In this document: positions 51,511 to 64,000 of the stretch, piece after piece
Numbering within the stretch: position 1 is the first letter of the stretch
Layout: every line of letters starts with the position of its first letter
Source of the DNA: Tubulanus polymorphus
Lineage: Eukaryota > Nemertea > Palaeonemertea > Tubulaniformes > Tubulanidae
NCBI RefSeq assembly: GCF_964204645.1
Contig: NC_134035.1
Span: forward strand, 9,362,501-9,426,500
Reading direction: 5' to 3'
Length of the DNA stretch: 64,000 bases
Program-made: the position numbers and the translations under genes
The notes under the pieces: generated by a model
Seen by the model: the letters and a program-made list of their open reading frames with translations, nothing else
What the model was told of the DNA's origin: nothing
Database searches by the model: none

Positions 51511-52695
51511 ACGCGCGCTTTATGTGCCCGGCTTATGTACACCCCGAACAAACATTCAAAAAGCGAGGTAAACATCTTACAATTTCTTCTGAAGTTGCGA
51601 CCGGCCATAACGACCATGATAATAATATATTGATGTATTTTCGACGTAGAATAATAAAATAGCGTCCAATCAGACGTAATGAGGCGAGTATACACAACAC
51701 CACGAGTTCAATCAGTCATTCAATGATTTATTATCCAGCTATCTTAACCGCGATGATGGTAAATCATCATTTCGAGAACGCCTTTGAGTCGTATTATCGA
51801 GAGGTAGATTTACCCTGAGTCCCTCGAGTGCGGGAAATTGCACATGGCATTCGAAAGAAAGGCTCAACAACAGGAATTGTGAGTAGTTCGAATGATTGGA
51901 AAATTGCTCCTGCAATCATAGACGTGCCCGACCTACACCCAATTAGCTATACACCGTTACGAAAAATCTGTTCGTCTAAATATTGGAATTCTCACGTATG
52001 GTTTCTATGTATTCGTGGTGGTTTTATCGATGTGCGGTTGTCATTTCTTTTTTCAAGTAGCATATAAACTGACCCGCGAGCTCGATATAATTCCTCTGCG
52101 CGCTGGATGCTGGAATCCACCGCAGGCGGCGGTCGCTGCGACACGCGTAGCGGCGGACGTGGCCTGGCACTAATTACACGAATTACGAGCAAATAGATCG
52201 CGCAGGCGGTCGGTCGGTTTTGACCGAATCAAAATCCACGACAGGATCACGGGCATGTCTTACACACTAAGCTCTCCGACTGAGAAGATGCCGGGTAATT
52301 TCACGGCTTCGTGAACGGCAATTTGAATAATCGAATAATAACAGGGATTTCATGAACGCATAAGTAAATAGGAATCTTTTCGAGTCTGGAGCGCCGCGTC
52401 ACGTCGTTGCGTATACGTCGACGACTCTCAAAACGTGACGTCGATGTCGGCGGTGATTTTCGGTTATAAATAATGCAGGCGACGCAGAGACTATTTACTT
52501 TTCATTCTGCGGAGACGCGAAAAAGTGGTTATCTTTCAACGGGCGTCAAATAGCTTGTGTGTAAATAAATATTAATTGAGTTGTGAAAAGCGATAGTTCG
52601 CTTATAGCTGCATTTTCAGCGCTGTTGATTCCCAATAGCGCGTTAGCGCGGCCGTTTAGTCATTGGATTCGTAGCGAAATTCGGTTGAGTTGAGA

Positions 52696-52972
52696 CACAG
52701 GCACTTGAATATGGGCTTTGATAATGGATAAATATTTGATAATTTACCAGCGATACGTTAATCCTACTTTAATAGATCCGCCATGTTTTATAATAGATTT
52801 ACCCATGATGCAACGCGCGCCGGTCGTTTAGCTATACTAAACGACCGGCGCGCGTTGCATCATGTGTAAATTTATTATAAAACATGGCGGATCTATTAAA
52901 GTAGGATTAACGTATCGCTGGTAAATTATCAAATATTTATCCATTATCAAAGCCCATATTCAAGTGCCTGTG
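52696..52972. repeat. 277-bp near-perfect palindrome, 136-bp arms, 5-bp loop
   Basis: The left arm 52696-52831 starts CACAGGCACTTGAATATGGG and ends CGGTCGTTTAG. The right arm 52837-52972 is its reverse complement with two mismatches seen (GATTTACCC against GTGTAAATT). The loop is CTATA. The arms contain CAACGCGCGCCGG. They do not match the other foldback families here, and no flanking target duplication is obvious. Confidence 0.95.
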
Positions 52973-55900
52973 GTTGAGAGTAAGCCGTATAGTTTTTTTG
53001 CATCCAATTCGTTCCATACGATTCGACTCGGGTGCGATCGATACCGCCGCGCAGACGAGAATTCGATTCGATCGATATGATTTTCATATCTCGGATCATA
53101 ATCGACGCCTCGGCTCTGAAGTCTGGAGACTCGGCGGCGCGTATGGAACGCCATCCTAGCAAAAAAACACTACATCGCATTTTAACAACGCTCTGTTCGG
53201 TACACACGCGAGACGATGTGAAAATTGATTTTTAAGGCGAATGAAATTCAATTACTATACGCTACTGCTTTTCAAGTAGGACTCGGCGCTTAAAACGTAG
53301 CACGATTGTTTTCCGGATTCGTTGAACGTGACGCTGGTGGCGCTTAAACACGAACGCACTTAACTCCATCAGAAATTGCATTTAAAACGATAACGCGCGA
53401 TGATGGCTTAATCTTATTTCTCTTAATATTCTCCACTTCACGCTATTTGCCGCGTTCGAACTTCCGCCCCTCGTCTAAAAGACATTTCAATTCAAGTTTA
53501 ACTATCGGCGCGAAGGAATCAATGTCTATATCGTCACCAGCTCGCATTGTAACAGTAAATATGAAACTGAGTTTTATTGAAACGGTAATGATCAGCCAGT
53601 TTGATTAATAATCTCACTAGCGTTTCTATCTTCATCCAATCTTGAGATATGAACGAAATAAGGAAATAAGATTGGAAAAAGGCAAAAAATAAAAAATGTG
53701 TACCTGGAGGATTCCCAAAAACATGGCGCCTGGAAAATGTAAAAAGTGGTTATTTAGGGGGACACGCAGGGAACATAGACAGAGCATGCGGCTTCCGAGC
53801 TCTTCTCGTGACGTGCGCGTTTACGAAAAACGATAAACATGGTTTCGGGAAACAATGGTTACCAGGATCAAACATGCCGTGTTTCCGCGTTTCTCTGCGT
53901 CGTGGGCGGTTGACTTTACAGCTCGAAATCTTTAATCAGGAAATACGAAAAAAGAATGGAATATTTCGCCTTAAAACCGGTGTCAAATTCAGGTGAGATC
54001 GAATTTAATAGATTGCGCAAAATATAATCGCAGAAATTTCGCCATCATAAATCAAGCGTAAACTCGTCGATAGGAAGTGTCCGGGCTCGACTATTACACT
54101 GTCATTGCCGTTTAATGGCGGTAATCCATCAAATCGAATGCCGCAATAGAATACCGACTAACAGACAGAAAAGGGAGATAGGTGTTAATTTTAATCTGCG
54201 TCGAGGATCTTTTGAAGGCAACAGATGATAATCGATCATTCAGGAACCCGGGTGATCCCCGCCGTGCGCGACTAAACCGATTCCGTATCGCGGAAGTTTG
54301 ATGAATTCTGATCAGTACAGTGCGAGCACCGGTAGAGTTAAACCTCGTAGATGTAGCTGTCAGTCATAGAGAGAGGGTTACTCATTAAATCTATATTAGA
54401 TCTATCTGCTCATATCGTTTACGATGTAGAATACGGAGAGTCGTGTCGAGGGGCCGTGTTAACCTGTTATGAAATCAGTAAACGTCAGGGCAAATAGTAC
54501 TTTGCGGATTAACTAATTCATCGAACAATTCGATTAAAAGTACGAACTGACGCTAGTGCAAAGTTAAAGCTTCGTCATTGTTTTCCTCATACTATAATAC
54601 TAGTATCGAATGCTCGTGCGTAAAATAAGATTTATCTTTTTCCTGATGAAACTGTTAAAAACTAGCAACGAAAGCTCGTAATATTCAGATAAAATAGTTA
54701 ACCCGAAATTAGTTAACCTACCCAGTACTAACTGGCTCTACTTTTTGGCACAGCCTTTAGGCCTGAGAGGTGTCCTTTCAATTAGGCCTATGAAGGACCT
54801 GTGGATGTCAAAGCATCATTTATAGAAAATCTTAAACATATATTGATGAATGTATTATATCATTATATTACCATAACTGCCTTCATATTTACTGATGTGA
54901 AATAAGCAAATACCCATGTTGAAATCATTTTCACCATGGATTATCGACGGACAGCCATTAAAACCTATCGGGCCTGGACGTATCCATGAATAAAAATTGA
55001 CAAATTTCATTTTGATTTGATTGTCCAAAAATTTTGAATCACCTATTTCTAACATTTGTGTCGACTGCACATCATATTCACAATAAAGTATTCATTCCAT
55101 TTTTTCCATTCGCCCAGCGATTCTATAAGCGTGAGCATCGATTGCCATTAGATATATCCATCGAAATCTATCAGCCTTTTTATAAGCCGCGATGACGAAT
55201 AGCCATGCATGTTTTACGGCAGCTAAAAACAATTGCGTCGGAGCCGATTGCAGCTCGCGGTGAAATAACGCCGCTTATTTATTCAACATTTCTACGTTGA
55301 ACAAACATCGAATTTCGTACGCGTCGCTAAGAAGCAATCCTCCATTCGATATTGTCAATTTACACCGAGACATCGACGATAGAATTATGCATTTGCCGGA
55401 ACGGGCCTCGCATGCGTCTCATCTCGTTGTCGTCGAATGCTTGATTTTTTGCGCGACAAAAAATCCGGTTATACGTCGATTTCGAGAAAACCTTTGAAGT
55501 ACGTCGTCTTGGAAAATATTCCGCCTGATGCCCGATGTTCTTTGACTGGGATAAACAAAGGTAGAAGACGTCAACGGCTACTGTTTAGTTACCATGCTCG
55601 ACATGTCTTTACGATCTTATTTGTTGACGACGCGCTTGCACATGTCTCGTAGCAAAGTCTTCCAGATTCCCGGAATATCGGTTTTCCTTCGTGAGTGTCG
55701 GGTTTCTACTTAATAACGTTTTAAACACGACGCGCGTGTGTTAAAGTACCTCAAGTAATTAGAAAAAGTTCCGATTTTTATTTACATCGTTTAGATTAGT
55801 CTCGGAAGTAATTTCTAATATTCTTCGTATAGAGAGCAATTTCGCCGAAAGAACGTCGCTATTTCTTACGTAGAAACTAACGTTAAAAAGTTACGTAGTT

Positions 55901-57688
55901 TACGTAGGCGTTTTAATTAATGGCTGTCAGTTGCAGGTGGAAAGATTCCTTTAAGAGAGACGACGGCAATGATGATGAATCTGTATGCGCAACTTCCGAT
56001 GGATATAAGAGCTACGCAAAGAAACGAGACTGAACACGCTTCAGTCAGTGGAAGCCGTTGACCATTTGCGAAACGAATAAATCACCGAGTGTAATATTTC
56101 AGTCGGCCGAATCGTCTTAAGCGATTTACCGCGACGTCGACATCAGAAACAACCCTTTTATCGTAATAGATATTTGTATTTGTGCAACATTTTCACGCAC
56201 ATTCATCGCTCTTATCATCAAAGGTCCGCGGACATGTGTATACGGGGTTAAGTGATGTCGACAACGGCAAACACGTTCACTGATCCATGGCCGTCGTCAA
56301 TGGACACAACCGTCACAATATTGGCTTTATCGGAACGAACACTGCCCGGAGTTTATGAGGTTGGAGGTTCGATCCCACCAGCTGGCAGACTATTCGGACT
56401 CATCTCATTTCAGATAGACTAAATACAATGTCCACACCATTTTGTCCTCGGCAGCTATACGATCATGCGTCTATTTTTCTAATCCTGTGAGATCAATGCA
56501 CTTCTATATTTTCATGGTGGCTTAAAACTGACGAGTAAATACGCCTACGAATTCTCTCATAATAGAGCCATTTTCGACGTAATAGATGACTTTCGGACGA
56601 CATTACTTGACAGAAACAGATAAATTACACGATTTCGTCGTTGCGGCGCTTGAGTCTGTCTGGAGTGATTTTCCATATAAGAAATCGGAACATGGCGAAT
56701 TATTGATTACATTAAGTCTATATGATTGCAAATCGCCTTTCATTAATCTCCTTACATGTGTACAGAGGATTTTTGATTATAATCTCCCGTACGCCCGGTA
56801 ATAATGCTGTCCATTATCATAAAGGGATATAATAATTGGAATCGTCGAAATGAACTGAATTTGAACCTATTGTTAGATTCATCAAAACCGTCAATCGGGC
56901 GGTATTGGCCGTTAAGGTTGAAATGTAGAAGTAGCCAAGAGTGAATGTAAGCAGCACGCCTGGTGGATCCTCACTTGCTACAGTTAGCGTGGCCGATAGC
57001 GCATTGTGAAATTTGTCCCGATTTCAGTCGTTCGTAGATATTCAAATCGTTATCAACTTTTTATCCATTCAAAATTAGATGAATTCGACTGAAATGAATA
57101 ATTCCCAGTTGGTCGATTTCGAATTGATTATCTATTCCGCATCATATTCATTTCTACGTTTCAATTTTCATTTCCCTTTTCCCAAGAGATATCGAAATAT
57201 CTCATCCGATTTAAAATACCTCATCTGATTCAAAACAACACATAGCGTGACTCACTAAACAGCTAAAAAACGACGATTTTGGCTGAAGTTTTGCAGTCAG
57301 CCTTTTTATATTATCTCGTTCGATATCGAAGGCTAACTCAGTGACAGAGCGCTGTTAGAGGAACTACATAAACGAGGAATCAATTTAGAGATTGGAATAA
57401 GTGATTATAGCACAATAACTTTAATTGCATTGTATAATAGTATTATTCTCCGAGGCTTACAAGAACTACCATTAACAACGCTATTGGCATCCTTGTTATT
57501 TTTTCAAGTAGCTTCAACATACAAATTTGAACACATTTTGGTCAAAACCGGCCGTTTGAATACGAACTGCCGTTGTGGATATTCGTAAAATTTTTTTTGG
57601 AGAATCACGGCTTAATTGGAGTGTTTTAACTATATTAACTATACCCGGTATATCTATCTAAACGTTTAGACGAACGAGGTTCACTTAC
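52973..57688. other. 4.7 kb without a supportable gene
   Basis: Candidate splice-bounded frames at 53922-53992 and 55938-56059 could not be chained or recognised. A B-box word (GGAGGTTCGATCCCACCAGC) at 56363-56382 marks another SINE-like fragment. The open frame 56586-56801 is unsupported. Downstream exons of the - strand gene starting at 57772 may lie here, but I could not identify them. Confidence 0.4.
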
Positions 57689-57772
57689 GTACATTTTGTA
57701 CAGCTTTTCGTTACTTTCGTCGGTTTCTTTGCCGTTTAGATCCATCATAGAACTCAGAAAATCACAGGCCAT
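57689..57772 (-). CDS. Probable start exon of an unrecognised - strand gene
   Basis: I do not recognise the protein. On the - strand an ATG at 57772 (G at +4) opens MACDFLSSMMDLNGKETDES and NEKLYKMY, then a strong GTAAGTG donor, exiting in phase 0. The frame is also open upstream (RRRRLAGLFKAIFDRDQLE) back to a TAG, without another ATG, so the upstream part is either 5' UTR or a continuation from an earlier exon with an acceptor near 57859. There is no signal peptide or membrane segment. Sequence above 57.9 kb is GC-richer with a GTC triplet run, as near a promoter. The remaining exons should lie to the left. A chance open frame is not excluded. Confidence 0.4.
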
Positions 57773-60288
57773 CAAACATTCGAGTTGATCGCGATCGAAA
57801 ATAGCTTTGAATAATCCGGCGAGTCTCCTCCGGCGTAAACACACACGCGCGCTCGCTAACAGTGCGCCTCGATGACTGATGGACGGTTGTAGTAGCGCTG
57901 GGCGATGTCGTCGTCGTCGTCTAGCGAATTGCGTCTCAGTTGTTGTTATACTTCGTGTACCTATTTCTCAACACCGCGTATACGTGACGCGGCTTAAGTA
58001 AAATCTCCTAACTAACCAGTAATGCAACCGCGACCACCGTTGCGCATTTGATTTAGGCATTAGTTTAGTTCGAGTGCTTTACCGCGGGAATGTTGATAGA
58101 TCGCTTTGAGCGCAGCTAAAACCACGTATCAACTCGAGGAGAAACTTGAAGAACGTATAGATTCCTAGCAGACGGTAGAATGCACTTGAGTCGTGTTTTA
58201 TCGTAGAGTCAAGTGTTTAAAGCTGTGGATTACGTCCAATTAAATAGTTACAGGTTACGATTAGAAACGTATTGAATGCTATCTGAAAAAAAATGGCTAG
58301 TTTGACTTCAAAATCAATCCAGAACGCGCGCAGAGGTCATGTTTTCTGGTTTTACCGGTGGCTGCAATCGATCGCTCCTCTCCCACAACCTATCATCGTC
58401 ATCGTCATAATCATCATCATCAACATCGTCTTCATCAATAATAGAATCAATTGAATAAATTAATCAGCTAAGTGGCTTGATCCATTTGGGGATGGGATGC
58501 GAAATGAGGTGGACGAATAATCGTCGCTTTCTATTTCATCGACGCAGGAAAGAATTTTTCATATTCATCTGGCTAAAAATAGATTAATTTCTGAAACTTT
58601 CCGACGTGGAAGGAATTTCCACGTCTGGGTCTGGAATGATTTTCTACGGTAGCGCACGATATTAGCTCATTATTGAGCTATGATGCGATCGCTAAAATCT
58701 CATTAAACAAAATATTTGCGTTCGTTCGATGCCCGGATGCCATTTGTCCGCAAATACGGATGTAATCGCGCTGTCGCGTGGAGTGCCGAGTCGATCAGGG
58801 ATAGATATGATATCATTGCACCGATGTTGTTATGACGAGCCGTATATTAATACTATTGGGTGCATCCCGCTAATGGTCGTCGAGTCAGACACACCGCGGA
58901 CATACAGACAACAGGACTCAACTGGGGTAGATGATTAATTGTATATTAATAGATTTTATCGCGGAAACCGCGTTCAAATGACATTAATACAAAAGTAACA
59001 CGAGCGCGCGATTTGCGGAAAGGCGACAACCGGAAGTTCGCCTGCGTTCACGTGTGACAAGGATTTGTTAAAAAACAAAACAAAACTGGAAGTACAATGA
59101 AAGCGGCCATATCACGTGACTGATCTTTTATTTCCGATCGCGTGCGCGCAAAGTTTTTCAGTTTTACAAAAAAGGACCGAGCGTCACTTAACACGTTCTA
59201 GCTCAAGTTCATTTGACAGAATGCGTAATGCGTGGGCCAGGTTTCACCGAGAAACTTAGTGTCCGAAGTACCACAGTTGGTTACACTAGGATCGTAGTGA
59301 CGGAGATCTCTGTGGAGGCAACCACTGCCGGGACTGGGTGAAGCCAGACAAAGCTTAAAGGCCGCTGTCGAAAGCGCCTCGAGGTCTTGTTGCGTCATGT
59401 GCTTTTATCACGTGACCATCTATCAATGTGAGATTTATGAAAGTTCGAGATTTACCCAAAATTAGAAATAAACGATTATCTTTTTTGGTAAAAGTCTCAA
59501 ACATGGGCCGTCTAACAGACTATAATATAAGGTCACGTGTAAGATCTCTGTAATAATACTAAGCGGCCCTGAGCGAATTTTGATTGTCAGGAGTACATAA
59601 CTCTAAATAGCTGACGAGACATTCCACGCGATTCTTAGGCGACGCAAGAATTCGTTTTATTATCGGCAGCGTCGATTCCTTCGAGCGACGATGCTTAAAA
59701 TTCTAAATTAGCTCGAGATTATTTTAGTCAATTTGCGACCCGCGTGTAATGGGAAATTATTTCAATCACAATACGCCTTCCGCCGAACACGAAACGGCGA
59801 ACTCTCGCCGCCAGGTAAGACGATAAATCGATTTCGAAATAATTCAGAACGTCTCTTTCTCTGCGTCTCTGTCTGTGTCCTCAGCATCCGCGGGGTCCCA
59901 TTACGGGACACTTTTATCGTCTGTAATACTTCGAAAAACCATTTACATCTGTAAACCCCGGAAATATCAGGGTCCAGAGTATTTACGGTCTATTTTGTGT
60001 CTCTATGCACCCACCAGGTCTCTCCGCTCTACGAGTCAGTTTCAAAGCGTTTAACGGGTTATCTAAATTTATAGCATTGTTTTGTGGGACCTTCTGCCCT
60101 TAAAAGTATAAGACGAAGTCCGTCAGTTCAGTTTTCAGAAGAATTTTAAAAACTTACTTTTTAGGAAAATTTAAAACTGCAATTCTGCAATTGATCTTAG
60201 TCACCTTTGAGAGGGGGGAGGCGGTGTAGCGATTTAGTACGACTTTTCGCAAGCTCATGCCATGCACGTCTATATGATAATACACCTG

Positions 60289-60403
60289 TTGGGTCCAGTT
60301 CCACAGTTCTGAGTTAAGATTTAACTCTGAGTTAACTCATCGGAAATGAACTAACTTTAACTCAGAGTTAACACTAACTCACAACTGTGGAACTGGGCCC
60401 TGG
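60289..60403. mobile_element. 115-bp foldback MITE, GGGTCCAGTTCCACAG ends
   Basis: TTGGGTCCAGTTCCACAGTT is inverted as AACTGTGGAACTGGGCCCTG. Inside, GAGTTAAGATTTAACTCTGA and AACTCAGAGTTAACACTAAC pair, so almost the whole unit folds. It belongs to the same end-type family as 11553 and 38968. Confidence 0.8.
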
Positions 60404-61067
60404 TAGATGCGGATAGATGGATGCGGCGTGTATCGGCAAAATCCCAATCTCGCGTTCGATAAGTGTCGAATTCAGACACAGTACAAGCGATAATCTGGTT
60501 GTTACTCCCCGCCGCCGCCACCGCCGCCGAACGAACGTACGAACGAACAGCGTGCAAAACTTTATCTCTCTCTCTCTTCTGTCGTTTAAGGATTCCGCTG
60601 TTTCCTCCTACCGATCGTTGCCGTGGCAACGACCGATGATGAAACAGGTGGGTTATCGAATGATTTTGTGAGTCTCAATTTATTTCTCGCAGATATCGAG
60701 GAGACGAGATGAAGCGCCTATAATTTCATCGTGATTATCTACGTCGAATCGTATAGTCGCCACGGGTGGCCTAAAAAAACTCGAGTCGAGTTTATGCCCC
60801 GGCGCTACTCACGCGGGCCGCCGAGGGTTTGCTGCTAATTTCGTGGTCGAGCGAAGCTGCCATTTCCATTGATTAATCGCGCTATAATTCATTCAATTAT
60901 TTTGATTAACTTGTCGTTATTGCCTGGCGCGGTTTTTCTTGCCGGGTGGAGTTTCGCAGGCTGTGGAGTCAGCAGCCGTGCGGCAACGCATCGTCGTTAC
61001 TAGAACTACTGCTCACTGTGTTCTATATCTGATCTCGAACTAGGAATGACTGTCCTTCTTATTTTTT

Positions 61068-61093
61068 GATTGATTGATTGATTGATTGATTGA
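61068..61093. repeat. (TGAT)n microsatellite
   Basis: About six and a half exact TGAT units, followed by TTTGAATGGACTGGCTG. Confidence 0.9.
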
Positions 61094-61470
61094 ATTTGAA
61101 TGGACTGGCTGCTAATTCGGTGTCCCTTACACACCCATTTCACCTGCCGGGACTGAAACAAGGGATTTGCTCGATTTTGAAACCGGAATGTGTGATCGGC
61201 GGTCGAATTTACGGAGTTTTTGTGTAAATCGAATTACATAGTTGGAAATTTCGATGGCATCAGGGCAAAACTATTTCGTTAATTTCTGTCCGAATCACGT
61301 GAAGTTCTCGCAATTCTTACATTAATTACAGCTATGAAATTAGTTCGATCGCCATCACGGCACCATCAAGTCAAGGGAGGTACTTTAAGCGCACATCACG
61401 AAAGGACATTAAATATCTAAACTACAAGGATGTCTGTATATAGGGCTACGGCCTTCTTTGCTTTCAAATA

Positions 61471-61516
61471 ATGATATGATATATGATATGATATGCGATG
61501 ATATGATATGATATAT
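61471..61516. repeat. (ATGAT)n imperfect microsatellite
   Basis: Repeated ATGATATGATATATGATATG words with a GCG interruption, ending ATATATAG. Confidence 0.85.
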
Positions 61517-64000
61517 AGAAATAAAAACTTCATGTTCGCATTAGTACGATGGATGATTATCTCTTCTTCCTGTAGTCGCAATAACAATTTTCCCTATTTT
61601 CTTTTTTTACAAAAACGCAGCGCGCAGTCCATTGCTTCTTCCATTACTCCCAGTGTTGGTCGATATAATACGTATATTGCTAAAGGCTTCGATCGATACT
61701 AAACAGATGGAACCATTATGACATAGTAAGATACTTTGATGAAACCAATATCCACATCTAAAATCTAAAAGGTTCATCCACCGCACGTAAAGCTTTACCC
61801 AGCAGCTAGAAAATATGTTGAAGACGCGAAGTAGATGTCATTGAGACCTTAGCTACTATATCAACTGGACCATAAGCCTTCTATCACTGAAGCCTTTGGC
61901 CCGTGCCGAGGGGTTTCGGGGGTAGCGAACGGACCCCCTAAAATGTGCCCATAAAAGTCGGCGTAAAAAATTCGGGTCAAGATTTTTCGAAATTTGGAAA
62001 CAATTTTTTCGAAAATGAAAACTTGTCCATTCTAAGATGATCTTTTGAGGTACTCAAATAGTCATATTCAAGATCTGCCCTTTTTGATAGGAAAGTGAAA
62101 AAGGACTCTTTTTCTTGAAATCGAACTGAGCAGAAATCGAGAGCAGCTTATGAACGTCCATCACGTATCCCCCTAATCACTAATTATTATCATTACTCTA
62201 TCATGTATTGGCATCAGATTTGTGTTACATGTACAATATATACGATGTATTTCAAACGCTGTGCTTTGTACAAAGTTACTGTGAAATGGAATGAATGAAG
62301 AATTAACGAACTCGATTGCCAGACGACGGACTGATCTATTCTCTAGGATGATGTAAAATAAGGCTTTAATCCTCAATGTTATGCAATGATTTTGATGAAA
62401 TATTATATTTTAATGCCCTCGCATAATCAAGTATAGAAGATTTATCATCTTGGTGGATTTTCCGATATACTAGAATACCGGATGTTTGTCTGCATTTTAG
62501 AAAAAAACAGAAACATTCTGGAATTCTGAGCTTTCTGTCAAGTGTCACTTCTGGACATGTATGGAAAAGTTGGATAATAACGTGGCATTTCTGGCACGCA
62601 AAAAATGATGGAGATTGAGTGTCATATGTTTTTTAAATTTGGCCTGAATCAGCCACCATAGATATTAGCGATTAACACGGTATCAATGATATATCTTGTC
62701 CGAACTAAGAGCATATTCGTAATCGCAGGCAATTATTGTAATGAAGCCATTAACTGATAGGTTATTTAAGCAGAACTGACTGGAGGAAGGGTTGATTGAT
62801 TCTAAGCGTTTGAACTCGATTGATCGATTAGAAACTTTTAACTTTACGAAGACCTCCTACCTTCCGTTGTTGTTGCGCTGGTAATACGAACTGGTCATAT
62901 CGAATATTTGAAACTCCTAGTCTAGGGCTTGATAATCCTAGTAATTTTTTTTTTTAGAAAAAAATCTTAATCCCGTTGTTGTTAGTATATTGTGTTCATC
63001 CTGCTATAGTGCACGAAGCTTCGTTTCCGCGTTTGACTCATCTTCAACTCAGGCATCTTAAAGATGATACCGTTTAAATATAACTTACACACGGCTTACT
63101 ATGCGTCGGATGCGTTCAAATAGCGAGGGATTAGAATCGGCAATAGAATAACAAAGTTTTATGAAACTGCGAGGTGACGATTCGTTTGTTCAAGTTGTTT
63201 GATGATGATGTTTTGAAGAAGAGAGACACGAAAACAATAACCGTTGATAAATTCGAGTAAGCGCCGCATCAACACACGATATAAGCGTGACGATAATGAA
63301 AAACGACGATATCGATGAGAAAGATACCGTCATTAAGCCGATTATTTAATAAGAAATTATAATTCTCATTTGAATATTCATGTTTAGCCATCAACGTCAC
63401 CGCATAGAAACGACCGACCAACTCGGCGCGAAGCGTGCAGAAAGAAACGGCTGTATGACAACACCCGTATTACGACCCGAAGCCCAATCAATATTGATGT
63501 TGTTTCTGATGCAATGAACGTAAAAATAACAACTGATATTTCAGCAGCGATAACTCTTACCGCTTCAGTGAATGAATATTTTCAATTAAAAAACTGACTC
63601 GTCACATTTTATCATAAACTTATCAGAGCGGCGTTGGTTTTATCATCACGAATGCTCTCATTCGCGAATTTGCAAGTTAAACTCGATAGAAACTTTTCGT
63701 AGTTCGGAAAACATTCTTTTATCTTCGCGATTCAGCGATCGCGTATGTCAAGACGTCGTGCGTCGAGTAGGATAAGCCGGTGACGAGTTTATTATATTAA
63801 AAATCAAACGCCGCGTCTGAAGTCTGTCTAGATGTCAACTCCAGGCGCGCGCGGGCGCCAGCCACGCGTGATCTCAAATTCGCCGAGACATGAAAATAGA
63901 ACATACGGGCGTGGAACGTTTTCAGACGCGTCGATTATAATCGATCGAATTCGTGCTGATTCTGTCGAACGCTTTTCGGGATTCAACGAACCAATCGTTT

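Larger units (their letters stand above)
46308..52695. other. 6.4 kb without a supportable gene, SINE-like cluster
   Basis: tRNA-derived fragments are listed at 48826, 49088, 49281 and 51399. A foldback lies at 47789-47880. Around 47150-47270 the acceptor TTTTTTTTTGCAG is followed by open frames, and 47963-48025 has a GTAAGG donor, but no chain or family match supports an exon. CTGATTGGCT/AGCCAATCAG near 48325-48352 forms a hairpin of inverted CCAAT-type words. Confidence 0.4.
57773..64000. other. 6.2 kb without a recognised gene
   Basis: It contains the MITE at 60289 and the two simple repeats at 61068 and 61471. Frames at 59198-59398, 60357-60629 and 60417-60671 are in CpG-richer sequence but show no family motifs or paired splice sites. 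The last kilobase (63-64 kb) becomes GC-richer with many CG dinucleotides; no exon was recognised in it. Confidence 0.4.

Noticed and set aside
53922-53992. 71-base + strand segment between GACTTTACAG and CAG|GTGAGA (LEIFNQEIRKKNGIFRL...)
   Set aside because: The splice sites are good, but it is short, unrecognised and has no phase-compatible neighbour.
55938-56059. + strand segment after CAGTTGCAG with two open frames ending in stops
   Set aside because: Two frames are equally open, there is no family match, and no upstream exon fixes the phase.

Overview
This window is animal nuclear DNA. It has spliced genes with GT-AG introns, a nuclear tRNA-Trp cluster, a 3' remnant of a non-LTR retrotransposon, tRNA-derived SINE-like sequences and many short foldback (MITE-like) repeats. 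Two conserved animal genes can be read exon by exon with continuous phase. The repeat types resemble those I know from marine invertebrates, so a spiralian or similar invertebrate is my guess. The species cannot be read from the sequence.

Layout. (1) 1-6.8 kb: the C-terminal two thirds of a KIAA0930 (DUF2045-type) homolog on the + strand, in six exons with the stop at 6474-6476 and a poly(A) signal at 6813. Its first exons lie left of the window or were not found. (2) About 8-32.1 kb: a complete TP53I11 (PIG11, p53-inducible protein 11) homolog on the - strand, convergent with KIAA0930. It encodes about 187 residues. A small first exon carries the start codon (31999), followed by a 13.9 kb intron, five internal coding exons (18036 down to 12329), and a last exon whose first three bases are the stop codon. 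(3) 32.8-33.9 kb: a pure 421-bp (CTCCCT)n tract that directly precedes two phase-compatible + strand exons of an unrecognised gene. (4) 34-44 kb: repeats and unassigned DNA. (5) 44.7-46.3 kb: two identical tRNA-Trp(CCA) genes with an internally deleted third copy between them. (6) 48.8-56.4 kb: a cluster of tRNA-derived SINE-like fragments and a 277-bp near-perfect palindrome (52.7-53.0 kb). (7) 57.7 kb: a probable start exon of an unknown - strand gene. The remainder to 64 kb has no gene I can support.

The most unusual content is structural. One dispersed foldback family carries cores of the form CTGANGA, stem, GAAA, which is two thirds of a hammerhead ribozyme core. One copy has amplified into a 64-bp tandem of nested palindromes. 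A 66-bp near-perfect hairpin begins 12 bp after a KIAA0930 donor site. The (CTCCCT)70 tract is at once G-quadruplex-prone, triplex-prone and the apparent polypyrimidine tract of a splice acceptor. Everything here was read by eye. Exon calls rest on splice sites, phase and remembered family sequences, not on alignment software.
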